Positions 42,591-50,740 of a DNA stretch of 64,000 bases are shown piece after piece. Source of the DNA: GW2011-AR15 sp964428335 (GTDB lineage: Archaea > Nanobdellota > Nanobdellia > Woesearchaeales > GW2011-AR15); the NCBI GenBank assembly GCA_964428335.1, contig CAYRXW010000008.1:18757-82756 (forward strand), given 5' to 3'. Every line of letters begins with the position of its first letter. The first letter of the stretch is position 1. The notes under the pieces were generated by a model. It saw nothing but the letters and a program-made list of their open reading frames with translations, was not told the DNA's origin and did not search any database. A program made the position numbers and the translations under genes.

Positions 42591-43073
42591 ATGAAAATTT
42601 TAAAGAAGATATGGCTAAGGGACTGGCTGGTAAACCTATTACTGGCATATATACTGATATCAGATATTTTTTTCATAATATCATTTAAGGCTGAGATGAT
42701 TATTTTTGGACTGCCTTTTATTCTGCTAAGCATCATTTTTTTCCCGTTCATAATATTTATTTTTTCACCCTGCATGATAATATATGATTCTGGGATAAAA
42801 CTTCGGCAGAAATATCTTCCATGGAATGAAATAAAAAGCATAAGCTTTAGCAGCGGAAGATTTAGGGATACTGTTTTTTGGAGAGGACTTAAGCTTCCTG
42901 CAACGCAAAGGATATATGTCCTTGACATGAAAGGAAATGAATACAACACAATAATAGACTTGGATCATTCCCTGAAAATCAACAGGAGCTCAAACAACAT
43001 ATCAATTATCAGCGAAGTTTTTCATCTTACCGGAAGAGCCAACATTCTAAGTGACTGGGCAGAAAAGAGGTAG
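42591..43073 (+). CDS. Membrane protein with PH-like domain, unknown
   Basis: 160 residues. Two membrane helices (about 13-60) are followed by a beta-rich cytosolic part beginning MIIYDSGIKLRQKYLPWNEI. That block (D-x-G-I-x-x-x...x-x-x-W-x-E-I) is typical of bacterial PH-like (bPH/YcxB-type) domains after a membrane hairpin. No enzymatic motif. It lies 33 bases after the family M gene and may be co-transcribed. Confidence 0.7.
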   Translation: MKILKKIWLRDWLVNLLLAYILISDIFFIISFKAEMIIFGLPFILLSIIFFPFIIFIFSPCMIIYDSGIKLRQKYLPWNEIKSISFSSGRFRDTVFWRGLKLPATQRIYVLDMKGNEYNTIIDLDHSLKINRSSNNISIISEVFHLTGRANILSDWAEKR

Positions 43074-43078
43074 TGAAA

Positions 43079-43234
43079 TTATCTTCTTAAAAAATTTTTT
43101 ATTTTATATATGATTACTCCAAAAAATGAAACCACTAAGTAAGGCAGCATTCTAAAAAAATCAAAAGGAGAATAAACTATTGCTGCAGGGCATAGCCCTG
43201 GAGTACATGCACCAGAAGCACAAATTAAGCACAT
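43079..43234 (-). CDS. Small cysteine-rich single-pass membrane protein (51 residues)
   Basis: A short frame from ATG 43232-43234 to TAA 43079-43081, with an in-frame stop just upstream of the ATG. The N-terminal part MCLICASGACTPGLC has four cysteines (C2, C5, C10, C15) and two glycines. One membrane helix (MLPYLVVSFFGVIIYKI) and a basic end follow. It lies 39 bases after the NikR-type gene on the same strand, hence possibly in that operon. The Cys cluster could bind a metal. It ends six bases from the convergent 42591 gene. No homologue known to me. Confidence 0.6.
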   Translation of the reverse strand: MCLICASGACTPGLCPAAIVYSPFDFFRMLPYLVVSFFGVIIYKIKNFLRR

Positions 43235-43273
43235 CAGAAATCACTCAATTTAGTCTATTTTTTAAGTTTGCCA

Positions 43274-43657
43274 CTATGGGACCACCAGCTTTATGTAATC
43301 AGCTTTTTTTGATGTCTGAAGCTCATTCATCAGCGTCCTTATTTTGCCTGCATCACCTTCAAGGATGAAAATTTGAAGGCATTTATGTGTGTCAAGATGG
43401 TTATGTATCTGTGTTTTTATTATTTCATTATATTTATGCCTTATACCCGATATGTCTTCATTATGCTCTTCTTCATTAACCACAATAAGCGTCCCTGCAA
43501 CTTTGCCGGAAAGGCTTGATTTTTCCTTTTCAGAAGCGATAAGCATCCTTAGTCCAGAGCGTATTATTTCGCTTCTACCACTATAACCAAGATCTTTTTG
43601 AAATCTGTCCATTTCTTTAATTAATCTGTCATTCAAAGAAATGCTTATTATGGCCAT
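43274..43657 (-). CDS. nikR: NikR-type ribbon-helix-helix metal regulator
   Basis: 127 residues from the ATG at 43657. A longer reading to 43711 would add 18 hydrophobic residues not typical of the family and would cover the promoter. The ribbon-helix-helix is MAIISISLNDRLIKEM plus SGRSEIIRSGLRM. The ACT-like metal domain contains HNHLDTHKCLQIFILEGD, matching the H-x-H...H-x-C nickel site of NikR. It is divergent from a ZIP transporter; an inverted repeat in between (43702-43730) is the expected operator. Sensing Ni versus another metal is not decided by sequence. Confidence 0.9.
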   Translation of the reverse strand: MAIISISLNDRLIKEMDRFQKDLGYSGRSEIIRSGLRMLIASEKEKSSLSGKVAGTLIVVNEEEHNEDISGIRHKYNEIIKTQIHNHLDTHKCLQIFILEGDAGKIRTLMNELQTSKKADYIKLVVP

Positions 43658-43701
43658 ATGCCCTATAATTATTAATATATTTATATAGTTAATCATAAAA
43701 A

Positions 43702-43730
43702 TTATTAACAATAAGCTTAAATATTAATAA
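43702..43730. promoter_or_regulatory. Candidate NikR operator between nikR and the ZIP gene
   Basis: TTATTAA (43702-43708) and TTAATAA (43724-43730) are exact inverted half-sites 15 bases apart, 22 bases repeat to repeat, close to the E. coli NikR site spacing (six-base half-sites, 16 apart). TAACAATA is also repeated directly 22 bases apart (43706, 43728). The region is AT-rich, so chance cannot be excluded. Confidence 0.45.
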
Positions 43731-43753
43731 CAATACCTTATTGAAGGATTAAA

Positions 43754-44503
43754 ATGAACGAAACTTGGGTTTTAACATTATTAAGCGTAACTATAATCAG
43801 CCTAATATCCTTTGCTGGCGTTTTTACGCTGACATTGAAAGGGAGAATCCTAAATAAAATCCTTTTATTCCTTGTCAGCTTCTCAACAGGTGCCTTGCTT
43901 GGAGACGCTTTTATCCATCTTCTTCCTGAGATGATTGAAGAGACAGGCTTCACCCTTTCAAGCTCTTTTGCTGTTATAGGCGGAATCCTTATATTTTTTG
44001 TCTTGGAAAAATTCATCCATTGGAGACACTGCCATGTCCCGACATCTAAAGATCACCCACACCCTGTTGGAATAATGAACCTTGTTGGAGACGGCTTTCA
44101 TAATTTTATGGATGGCATGATCATTGCCGGAAGCTTCATGGCTGACACAAGGATAGGGATTGCAACAACAATTGCAGTAATACTTCACGAGATACCGCAG
44201 GAGATTGGCGAACTTGGGATACTTATACACGCAGGATATTCTAAATCAAAAGCATTGATACTAAATTTCATGTCTGCGCTCATATCTGTTCTTGGAGCAT
44301 TGATTGCACTTTTGCTTGGAAGCCTTTCAGAAAATTTCATACTATTTGTAACCCCAATTACTATAGGCGGATTCATCTATATTGCTTCAGCTGACCTTAT
44401 TCCTGAACTCCATAAGGAGACTGACCCGAAAAAATCATTTATGCAGCTTGTTGGAATAGTGCTTGGAGTTGGAATAATGCTTTCGCTCCTTTTCCTTGAG
44501 TAA
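43754..44503 (+). CDS. ZIP-family divalent metal transporter
   Basis: 249 residues and about eight helices. The signatures are GALLGDAFIHLLPEM in helix 2, NLVGDGFHNFMDGMIIAGSF in helix 4 and LHEIPQEIGELGIL in helix 5, whose His, Asp and Glu form the metal path. A short His segment (HWRHCH) lies between helices 3 and 4. ZIP proteins bring Zn, Fe or Mn into the cytosol. Its divergence from a NikR-type gene suggests metal-controlled expression. Confidence 0.93.
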   Translation: MNETWVLTLLSVTIISLISFAGVFTLTLKGRILNKILLFLVSFSTGALLGDAFIHLLPEMIEETGFTLSSSFAVIGGILIFFVLEKFIHWRHCHVPTSKDHPHPVGIMNLVGDGFHNFMDGMIIAGSFMADTRIGIATTIAVILHEIPQEIGELGILIHAGYSKSKALILNFMSALISVLGALIALLLGSLSENFILFVTPITIGGFIYIASADLIPELHKETDPKKSFMQLVGIVLGVGIMLSLLFLE

Positions 44504-44535
44504 TCTTTTTAACCATAAATGAATTTATTTTTCAT

Positions 44536-45288
44536 ATGAACCCTATTGTTTTTCTTGCTTTAGCTTTAACAGTAGTATATTCTTTTTTCCTGGCCCTTTT
44601 CCTGACTCCAAAAGCCCATAAAAAAAAGATAAAGCATGGAAAATTTGACCTTTTCCAGTTCATGCTGCTGTTTTTTGCCCCAATGGTTGTGATACCTGCA
44701 TTATATTTCCTGAAGAGAATAATTATTTCAAGCCAAAAGATTGAGGTCTTTTCATTTCCTATTATCTGGTTTGACCTTTTTTTCTTTCTGCTGATATATT
44801 TCCTCATCCTTGGAAACGGAATACATTCTGTATCTGTCATTAATCAAAAGCATATGAAAGACCTTAGGAAACATAACCTGTGGAAGATAAATGAATTTTT
44901 CCACAATTCATTCAGCCATTTCCTGATTACTGTCCCTGCAATGCTTATTCCGTTTCTATACTCCATGCTGGAAATTAACCATCCTGTTTCAGCTATCACA
45001 AGTATTGAAATTTGGATAATATTGCTTTGCGGCATATTGCTTGGCATAGGCACAGGGATTGCATGCACAGAAGGAAGCATACCAAAAGTCATGTTCTATG
45101 TTATATTTTCTCTTTCTATCATGATTCCTTTGATTTTTGTATCCAAAAACCTAGATTTCAGAAACTATCCTTTCTCTACGTTGACAGAAACAGTGTATAT
45201 TTCTGCAGTCCTTACCCTATCTTTCTATAAATACAAGCTAAAAGGCTTTCCTGAGATGGTTCCTCATTATTTTTTTGACGATAAATAA
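44536..45288 (+). CDS. Multi-pass membrane protein, unknown
   Basis: 250 residues with seven predicted helices. Features are FLTPKAHKKKIKHGKFDLF after helix 1, GNGIHSVSVINQKHMKDL, the His-rich NEFFHNSFSHFLI and a GILLGIGTGIACTEGS segment. No family recognised. It follows the ZIP gene by 32 bases and may belong to the same transcript. The end overlaps the convergent lgt gene by 22 bases. Confidence 0.75.
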   Translation: MNPIVFLALALTVVYSFFLALFLTPKAHKKKIKHGKFDLFQFMLLFFAPMVVIPALYFLKRIIISSQKIEVFSFPIIWFDLFFFLLIYFLILGNGIHSVSVINQKHMKDLRKHNLWKINEFFHNSFSHFLITVPAMLIPFLYSMLEINHPVSAITSIEIWIILLCGILLGIGTGIACTEGSIPKVMFYVIFSLSIMIPLIFVSKNLDFRNYPFSTLTETVYISAVLTLSFYKYKLKGFPEMVPHYFFDDK

Positions 45289-46016
45289 ATATATGCTGAA
45301 ACTGCCATTATAGCAATACTAACTAGCTGCGAAAGGGCAAGACCAAAGAAAAATACTGTGTAAGTTGACCTGAATAAATCTGTCACAAACCTAAATAGGC
45401 TGTAGCTGAACAAATATATCAAAGTCAGCTTTCCTGCTTTTAAATTCTGCTTTCCAAAATAAAGCATCATGCCAAAAAGCAGAAACTGGGTTATTGCCTC
45501 ATAAATCTGAACAGGATGCCTGCACACTTCATCAACCATAAGGAAAACTACACACCAAGGCAAGCTGCTTGGCAAGCCAATATGCTCAGAATTAATAAAA
45601 TTGGCAATCCTTCCGAATGCTGTCACAATGGATAATGGAACAACTATAAAATCCATTATTTCTAAGAATGATATTTTATGCTTTTTTGTAAAAAAATAGG
45701 CTGCTAAAGTTCCTCCGATTAAACCACCATGAAAAGCCAGCCCTCCCTGCCATACTGCAAATATCTCCCCAAGATTTGAAGAGTAATAGCTCCATTCTGT
45801 AAGGACATGCACAATTCTTGCGCCAAGTATGCCAAAAAGCATTATGTATATCACTAAATCTGATGCATTTTCTTTTGTTAAATTTTTTATTTTCCCTGCC
45901 TTTTTTATAAGAAGATAATTCACAAGAAGGAAACCAAGTGCGTAGACTATGCCATAAAACCTGACTGAAAATGGGCCTAGAGAGATTATGTCGGGATTTA
46001 TGTTTTGAAGGAACAT
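45267..46016 (-). CDS. lgt: Prolipoprotein diacylglyceryl transferase (Lgt)
   Basis: 249 residues, seven helices. The essential motifs are RFYGIVYALGF near 19-29, HGGLIGG at 96-102 (with the key His) and GRIANFINSEHIG at 135-147 (with the key Arg and Asn); PVQIYEA and the late LFRFVTDLFR complete the set. The bacterial enzyme attaches diacylglycerol to the lipobox Cys. Most archaea lack it; an archaeal version would need to use an archaeal lipid. A lipobox protein is encoded at 61370-61687. No lspA is in the window. The neighbouring glycosyltransferase and carS fit an envelope role. Confidence 0.93.
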   Translation of the reverse strand: MFLQNINPDIISLGPFSVRFYGIVYALGFLLVNYLLIKKAGKIKNLTKENASDLVIYIMLFGILGARIVHVLTEWSYYSSNLGEIFAVWQGGLAFHGGLIGGTLAAYFFTKKHKISFLEIMDFIVVPLSIVTAFGRIANFINSEHIGLPSSLPWCVVFLMVDEVCRHPVQIYEAITQFLLFGMMLYFGKQNLKAGKLTLIYLFSYSLFRFVTDLFRSTYTVFFFGLALSQLVSIAIMAVSAYIYLSSKK

Positions 46017-46062
46017 GAAAATTAGTTATTGAAAAGCCATTTATAATTTTATCTGAAACTTG

Positions 46063-46740
46063 CTAGATATAGTCATAATTATACTCAAAGAGTTGTTTAT
46101 CTATTTTCCCGATAAGCACCCTATAGATTTCTGAATACAGGCTTTTTATTGTAAGCCCTATGAAACCTTCCTTTCTTATCCTTCTTGGAGAAGTAAAAAC
46201 AAAAAGCCTTGAAAAATAGCATCTTGCGCCTGCTTTTTTTGCCCGGCTAACCAAATCATGCTCTTCCCCGAGCACTAAAGACCCGTCAAACCCATTAAGC
46301 TTCTCAAAAAGGCTTTTTTTTATGTACATGCATTGGCCTGAACAATGAGGGGAAGGATTATGCTTATTCAGGAAGTTCTTGGTATTATAATAAAGCCTAT
46401 AAAAAAGGTTCTTTGAACCCACATATACATGGCAGGTTGAAAAATCATATTCTTTTGATTCTTCAAGAAAAGATCCGAGGAAGTTTTTTGGAAGCATTAC
46501 GTCACTATCCAGAAAAAGCAGGTCATATTTAGCTATCTTTGCGCCATTATTCCTAGCTATAGCCGGTGTCCCGCCATTTACTACGATACAATTCTCTTTA
46601 GAGGCAATTTTCCTTGTTTCATCCTTAGAACTATCAGCTACAATTATCTCGCAACCTATATCTCCCTGTGCTTTTATGCTTTTTAGAAGCAATGGAAGCG
46701 TACTTTCCTCATTCCTTGCCGGAATAACTATTGATATCAT
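46063..46740 (-). CDS. Family 2 glycosyltransferase
   Basis: 225 residues. The GT-A start ISIVIPARNEESTLPLLLKS is followed by EIIVADSSKDETRKIA, DLLFLDSDVMLP (DxD-like metal motif, near 73-80) and GEEHDLVSRAKKAG (acceptor loop). There are no strong membrane helices. It transfers a sugar from a nucleotide or lipid carrier; the acceptor is unknown. It lies 46 bases before lgt on the same strand, suggesting joint expression for cell-surface synthesis. Confidence 0.93.
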   Translation of the reverse strand: MISIVIPARNEESTLPLLLKSIKAQGDIGCEIIVADSSKDETRKIASKENCIVVNGGTPAIARNNGAKIAKYDLLFLDSDVMLPKNFLGSFLEESKEYDFSTCHVYVGSKNLFYRLYYNTKNFLNKHNPSPHCSGQCMYIKKSLFEKLNGFDGSLVLGEEHDLVSRAKKAGARCYFSRLFVFTSPRRIRKEGFIGLTIKSLYSEIYRVLIGKIDKQLFEYNYDYI

Positions 46741-46777
46741 AGAAAGCTATAAAACTTGGACTTAAATATTAAACTTT

Positions 46778-47077
46778 ATGATTACTTACATTTATGCATT
46801 CATCCTTGGCTATATCACTGCAAAGATATTTTCAGGCAGCCATGAGCATATAAAAGGGCCTTTAGGTTCTATACTTATAAAAATAAGAAAGCTCAGAATC
46901 CACATCCACCACTGGATACTTGGATTTTTGTTTACTGTTGTTATCCTGTTCTTTAAGGCAATGTCGATTGAGGACATAAACAGCTTTGACCTCCATCTTG
47001 TCTCTTTTTTCATTGGGATAATGTTCCAGGGGATATATGAATTCAATGACTGGAAGGAAATCATAGAAAAAGTATAA
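46778..47077 (+). CDS. Small His-containing membrane protein
   Basis: 99 residues, three hydrophobic segments (about 3-17, 45-64, 70-88) and a central RKLRIHIHHWILGFLF motif with three histidines next to a membrane segment, preceded by GSHEHIKG. The clustered His suggest metal or quinone/haem contact, but no family was recognised. It starts 37 bases from the divergent glycosyltransferase and precedes the radical SAM gene. Confidence 0.68.
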   Translation: MITYIYAFILGYITAKIFSGSHEHIKGPLGSILIKIRKLRIHIHHWILGFLFTVVILFFKAMSIEDINSFDLHLVSFFIGIMFQGIYEFNDWKEIIEKV

Positions 47078-47103
47078 AACCTGCCTTGATTTCCTGCTGT
47101 AAA

Positions 47104-48567
47104 ATGTCATATACCATCCTGGACTGCTACACTGATGAGGCTGCCGGACTAGGAGTCCCTCCTTATCTAGGAACTTACCCCAGATATATCTTTGGGCTGC
47201 TGATGGCAGAAGGGAAAAAGGTCAATTATATCACAATAGATGACCTGAGATTCTCAAGAATCTATAAAAACAGGCATAAGAAGGAAGAGAAGACAAACAT
47301 AAAAATCTATAACCTGACAAGGGAAGATGTAGCAAAGATACTTCTTGAGACTGATACATTGATTGTAAATCTTGGCGTTCACGTACCTGGAAAATATCTT
47401 TCAGCAGTTCCCGGAACACTAAGGGAAGTCGTCCCTTTGATTAAAGACCTAAACTGCAAGAAAATCCTTACTGGCCCTGCAATTTTTGGGACCCAGCTTG
47501 AAGGCGGAAAATATTATGAGAAGACAGATACAAAACTTTTTGATGAAGTAAAGCAGTTTGGGTTTGAATTCGGAGGCTTTGAGAAGCTCCAGAAATACTC
47601 GCTTCTTGGGGCGCACATCATAAAGCAGATACCTTATCCTTTGATGATTGAAATTGAAACAGGAAGAGGATGCAATGTCGGAAGATGCAGCTTTTGCACT
47701 GAACCCTTAAAAAATAAGTTCATAAACAGGAAAACTGAAGACATATTAGAGGAAGTAAAAGAGTTTTATGACCTTGGCTGCAGGTTTTTTAGGCTTGGAA
47801 AACAGGCTGACTTTTATTCTATTGAAGACCCTATAAGGCTTCTTAAAGGAATAAGGGAAAAATGCCCGGATATAAAGATACTTCATCTTGATAATGTTAA
47901 CCCTGTGTTTGTAATAAACGAAAAAGGGATAGAGATAACAAAAGCAATTGTGAAATATTGCTCATCAGGAAATGTCGCTGCTTTTGGCGTTGAAAGCTTT
48001 GATCCTTTAGTTGTAAAGGAAAACACGCTTAATTGCACACCAGGAATTGCAATGAAGGCTATAAAGATATTAAATGAGCTTGGATCAGCTAGGGGAGAAG
48101 ATGGCATGCCAAAATACTTGCCTGGATTAAACATTATCTATGGCCTTGGATTTGAATCAAGAAAAACGCATGAATACAACATACAGGCATTAAAGCAGAT
48201 TTATGACAATGGCTGGATGCTAAGAAGGATAAACATAAGGCAGGCTGCAATCCTTCCCGGAACCATGATGGAACAGAAATTCGGGAAAAAATATTATAGG
48301 AAAAATAAAAGGTATTATTGGAAATGGCGAGACGATATAAGGCAGAATATTGATTTTCCGATGCTTCAGAGGGTTGTCCCTAAGGGCACTATACTTAAGA
48401 ACATATATACTGAGATACATGACGGAAACACTACATTCGGAAGACAGTTTGGCACATATCCTTTGATTGTAGGCATAAAAGGGAAGCTTCCACTAAAACA
48501 ATTTATTAGTGTAAAGGTTACAGATCATATGCTTAGGAGTGTAAGCGGTGAGCAAGTGAATGGATAA
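47104..48567 (+). CDS. Radical SAM protein (archaeal COG1031-like)
   Basis: 487 residues from the ATG at 47104 (a TTG at 47086 would add six). It opens with ILDCYTDEAAGLGVPPYLGT, characteristic of an uncharacterised archaeal radical SAM family. A Rossmann-like region follows, then ETGRGCNVGRCSFC near 188-201: C-x4-C-x2-C, an unusual spacing for the cluster rather than the classic C-x3-C-x2-C. FFRLGKQADFYS and GLNIIYGLGFESRKTHEYN are the barrel strands. The reaction is unknown. Confidence 0.82.
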   Translation: MSYTILDCYTDEAAGLGVPPYLGTYPRYIFGLLMAEGKKVNYITIDDLRFSRIYKNRHKKEEKTNIKIYNLTREDVAKILLETDTLIVNLGVHVPGKYLSAVPGTLREVVPLIKDLNCKKILTGPAIFGTQLEGGKYYEKTDTKLFDEVKQFGFEFGGFEKLQKYSLLGAHIIKQIPYPLMIEIETGRGCNVGRCSFCTEPLKNKFINRKTEDILEEVKEFYDLGCRFFRLGKQADFYSIEDPIRLLKGIREKCPDIKILHLDNVNPVFVINEKGIEITKAIVKYCSSGNVAAFGVESFDPLVVKENTLNCTPGIAMKAIKILNELGSARGEDGMPKYLPGLNIIYGLGFESRKTHEYNIQALKQIYDNGWMLRRINIRQAAILPGTMMEQKFGKKYYRKNKRYYWKWRDDIRQNIDFPMLQRVVPKGTILKNIYTEIHDGNTTFGRQFGTYPLIVGIKGKLPLKQFISVKVTDHMLRSVSGEQVNG

Positions 48568-48623
48568 CCAGCATTTTATTTTCTCTTCAAAAATTATTTA
48601 AACTGTCATTCTTTAATTAAAAT

Positions 48624-49343
48624 ATGCGCTTAAAGATTGCATCAATCAATTTTTGGGGACTGCCATGGCCTCTTTCAATCCAAAAAAGGAATAGGATAGG
48701 AAAGTTGATTTCTTTCATCAAAAAAAGCGATTTGGATGTCATATGCCTTCAGGAGATATGGAGAACAATAGATCTGGAATTAATAAAATCCAGGCTTAAG
48801 GAATATTATTTTTTTGACGCTTCTAAGAGAAAAGCAAACCCTTCTGGACTTGTTATCCTTTCAAAATACCCTATAATTGACGGGAACTATGTTCCTTTCT
48901 GGAATGTGCATTACGAATTTGTATTCAGGAAAGGCATGCTTATATCGAATATCCTTGCAAACGGTGAAAAAATCAAGATAATTAATACTCATTTTTATGC
49001 TACATTGCATCCATTAAAATCCAAGATATGGCTAAGGCAGTTAACTTCCCTTTATTCAGCTATAAGCAATAAGCAAACCTTAATTTTTGGAGATTTCAAT
49101 TATGACTATAATGATTTTCCTCTCCCTGAACTTTATCTTATCTCTGAAAGTAAAATACCTACAAGAAATACAAAAAACCCTTATACTAAACGCTCGCTAA
49201 ACAGGTTTTCAAAGATAAATATGGCATGCGATATAATACTTAGCAATTTTGAATTAGAAGTGAAAAAAAAAGAGATAAGAAAAGATAAAAATATCCTGTT
49301 TTCTGACCATTATTCAGTCATATCGCATATTAAGATAAAATGA
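48624..49343 (+). CDS. Endonuclease/exonuclease/phosphatase-family protein
   Basis: 239 residues. IASINFWGLPWP, VICLQEIW (metal Glu), INTHFYATLHP, IFGDFNYD (catalytic Asp/Asn) and SDHYSVISHI (catalytic Asp-His) are the ordered motifs of this fold, which covers DNases, sphingomyelinases and inositol phosphatases. No signal peptide. The stop overlaps the start of carS (ATGA), so the two are coupled, and a lipid-linked phosphodiester substrate is possible. Confidence 0.9.
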   Translation: MRLKIASINFWGLPWPLSIQKRNRIGKLISFIKKSDLDVICLQEIWRTIDLELIKSRLKEYYFFDASKRKANPSGLVILSKYPIIDGNYVPFWNVHYEFVFRKGMLISNILANGEKIKIINTHFYATLHPLKSKIWLRQLTSLYSAISNKQTLIFGDFNYDYNDFPLPELYLISESKIPTRNTKNPYTKRSLNRFSKINMACDIILSNFELEVKKKEIRKDKNILFSDHYSVISHIKIK

Positions 49344-49807
49344 CACTGGAAAATCTATATCTAATACTTCCAGGGCTTCTTGGAAACTTAGGAGCCTGGA
49401 CTTTTGGGAAAATCAATTCATTCAATTACCCGATAGACTTCAATATAAAATTCAAAGGAAAAAGATTATTCGGGAAGAATAAGACTTTCAAAGGAGTTCT
49501 TGCATCAATAGCTATAGCGTCTATTGTGAACTTTTCATTAAATAGTAATGCTGGTCTGGGTGCCATGATGGGTTTTTCTGTTGCGTTCGGGGACACTTTA
49601 AAAAGTTTTTTCAAGAGAAGATTAAACATTAAAGAAGGCAAAGACTGGCTGCCATATGACCTTTTTGACCTTCCTATTGGATATTCTCTCTTTATTTTTC
49701 CTATCCTGAAGATAAAACTACTAGACATAATTATTTGCACTACTTTTGCAATCTTAATTACTTTGCTTGCACAGCTTGTCGGAAAATCATTAAACATCAA
49801 GAAATGA
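49340..49807 (+). CDS. carS: CDP-archaeol synthase (CarS)
   Basis: 155 residues, four to five helices. YPIDFNIKFKGKRLFGKNKT with KGV is the diagnostic loop, followed by AFGDTLKSFFKRRLNIKEGK and DLFDLPIGY. It activates digeranylgeranylglyceryl phosphate with CTP to give CDP-archaeol, the precursor of polar archaeal lipids. Its presence fixes the archaeal origin. It starts inside the stop of the preceding gene and converges with the VWA gene one base later. Confidence 0.95.
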   Translation: MTLENLYLILPGLLGNLGAWTFGKINSFNYPIDFNIKFKGKRLFGKNKTFKGVLASIAIASIVNFSLNSNAGLGAMMGFSVAFGDTLKSFFKRRLNIKEGKDWLPYDLFDLPIGYSLFIFPILKIKLLDIIICTTFAILITLLAQLVGKSLNIKK

Positions 49808-50740
49808 TTAAGGTATAGTCCTAAATCTTGTATTAAGAAGAAGCCACTCTATTAATAAAGCTATAAACCCGGTAAAAAATAACACTGCGGATAGATCATA
49901 TGGAACAAGGACAAGTTCTGTTTTATTATCTAATAGCTCAAAAACTTTCTCAATCTCATCTTCACTTTTCACTTCAAAATACATCCCATTAGTATCCTCT
50001 GAAATCTTTTTCAGTGTTGAAAAATCATAAACTGCAGGAAGGTCAACATATGCTGCTCCTATCTCTCCAGAACCGATAGCAATTGTATTGGCCACAGCAT
50101 TATTTTTTCTTATGTAATTTAATGCATGCTGCAGGTTCTCATCAACATATATCCCTGCTGTGTCTGATCCATCGCTCAAAAGGACTATTGACTTTGCGCC
50201 TTCCGGAAGCATATTAACCGCTGTTATCAGTGCTGAGCCTATATCTGTCCCTGATGAAGGATCAACGTCTATTGAGGATAAAGCAATCATTAAGTTTGCC
50301 TTTTCCAATGTAAGAGGCTGCTTAATATATGAAACGCCTGAAAAAGACATAACTGCAATTTTTGCATCAAGCCTCTTCACAAGCTCCTCTGATATTTTTT
50401 TTGCCATGTCAATCCTAGTCGGGAAAATATCATGACTGGACATGCTTGCAGAAGTATCTATAGCAATCACATAATTGCTTATCAAAAGCTCTGTTTCATA
50501 ATAGATTTCAGGCCTTGATGCGCTTAAAACCATGAGTGTTATTACTATAACCCTAAGTGCCAACTGCGAATTGTTTTTTGTGATTAGATTTGTCCCTGTA
50601 ACCCTTTTCATGGCTGAAAAGTTTGAAAATTTCATCGCTTTCTTCTTGTTGTGCTGATAGAAGTAATAGTGAAGAATTATGATAAAAGGGATAAACAACA
50701 AAAGGTAGAGCATAAGCGGCTGCTGGAAAACTATCTCCAT
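49808..50740 (-). CDS. VWA-domain membrane protein (BatA-like)
   Basis: 310 residues: two helices near the N-terminus, a von Willebrand A domain with the MIDAS motif AIDTSASMSSH (DxSxS at 95-99), TDIGSALITAVNMLP and LLSDGSDTAG, and a C-terminal helix. In bacteria such BatA/B proteins occur with a MoxR ATPase and a DUF58 protein as an envelope chaperone-like unit. It follows the DUF58 gene with a ten-base overlap. No MoxR gene is in the run. Confidence 0.92.
   Translation of the reverse strand: MEIVFQQPLMLYLLLFIPFIIILHYYFYQHNKKKAMKFSNFSAMKRVTGTNLITKNNSQLALRVIVITLMVLSASRPEIYYETELLISNYVIAIDTSASMSSHDIFPTRIDMAKKISEELVKRLDAKIAVMSFSGVSYIKQPLTLEKANLMIALSSIDVDPSSGTDIGSALITAVNMLPEGAKSIVLLSDGSDTAGIYVDENLQHALNYIRKNNAVANTIAIGSGEIGAAYVDLPAVYDFSTLKKISEDTNGMYFEVKSEDEIEKVFELLDNKTELVLVPYDLSAVLFFTGFIALLIEWLLLNTRFRTIP

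Noticed and set aside
43180..43368. Plus-strand frame of 62 codons overlapping nikR and the small Cys-rich gene
   Set aside because: It is antisense to two better supported minus-strand genes and has no recognisable features.
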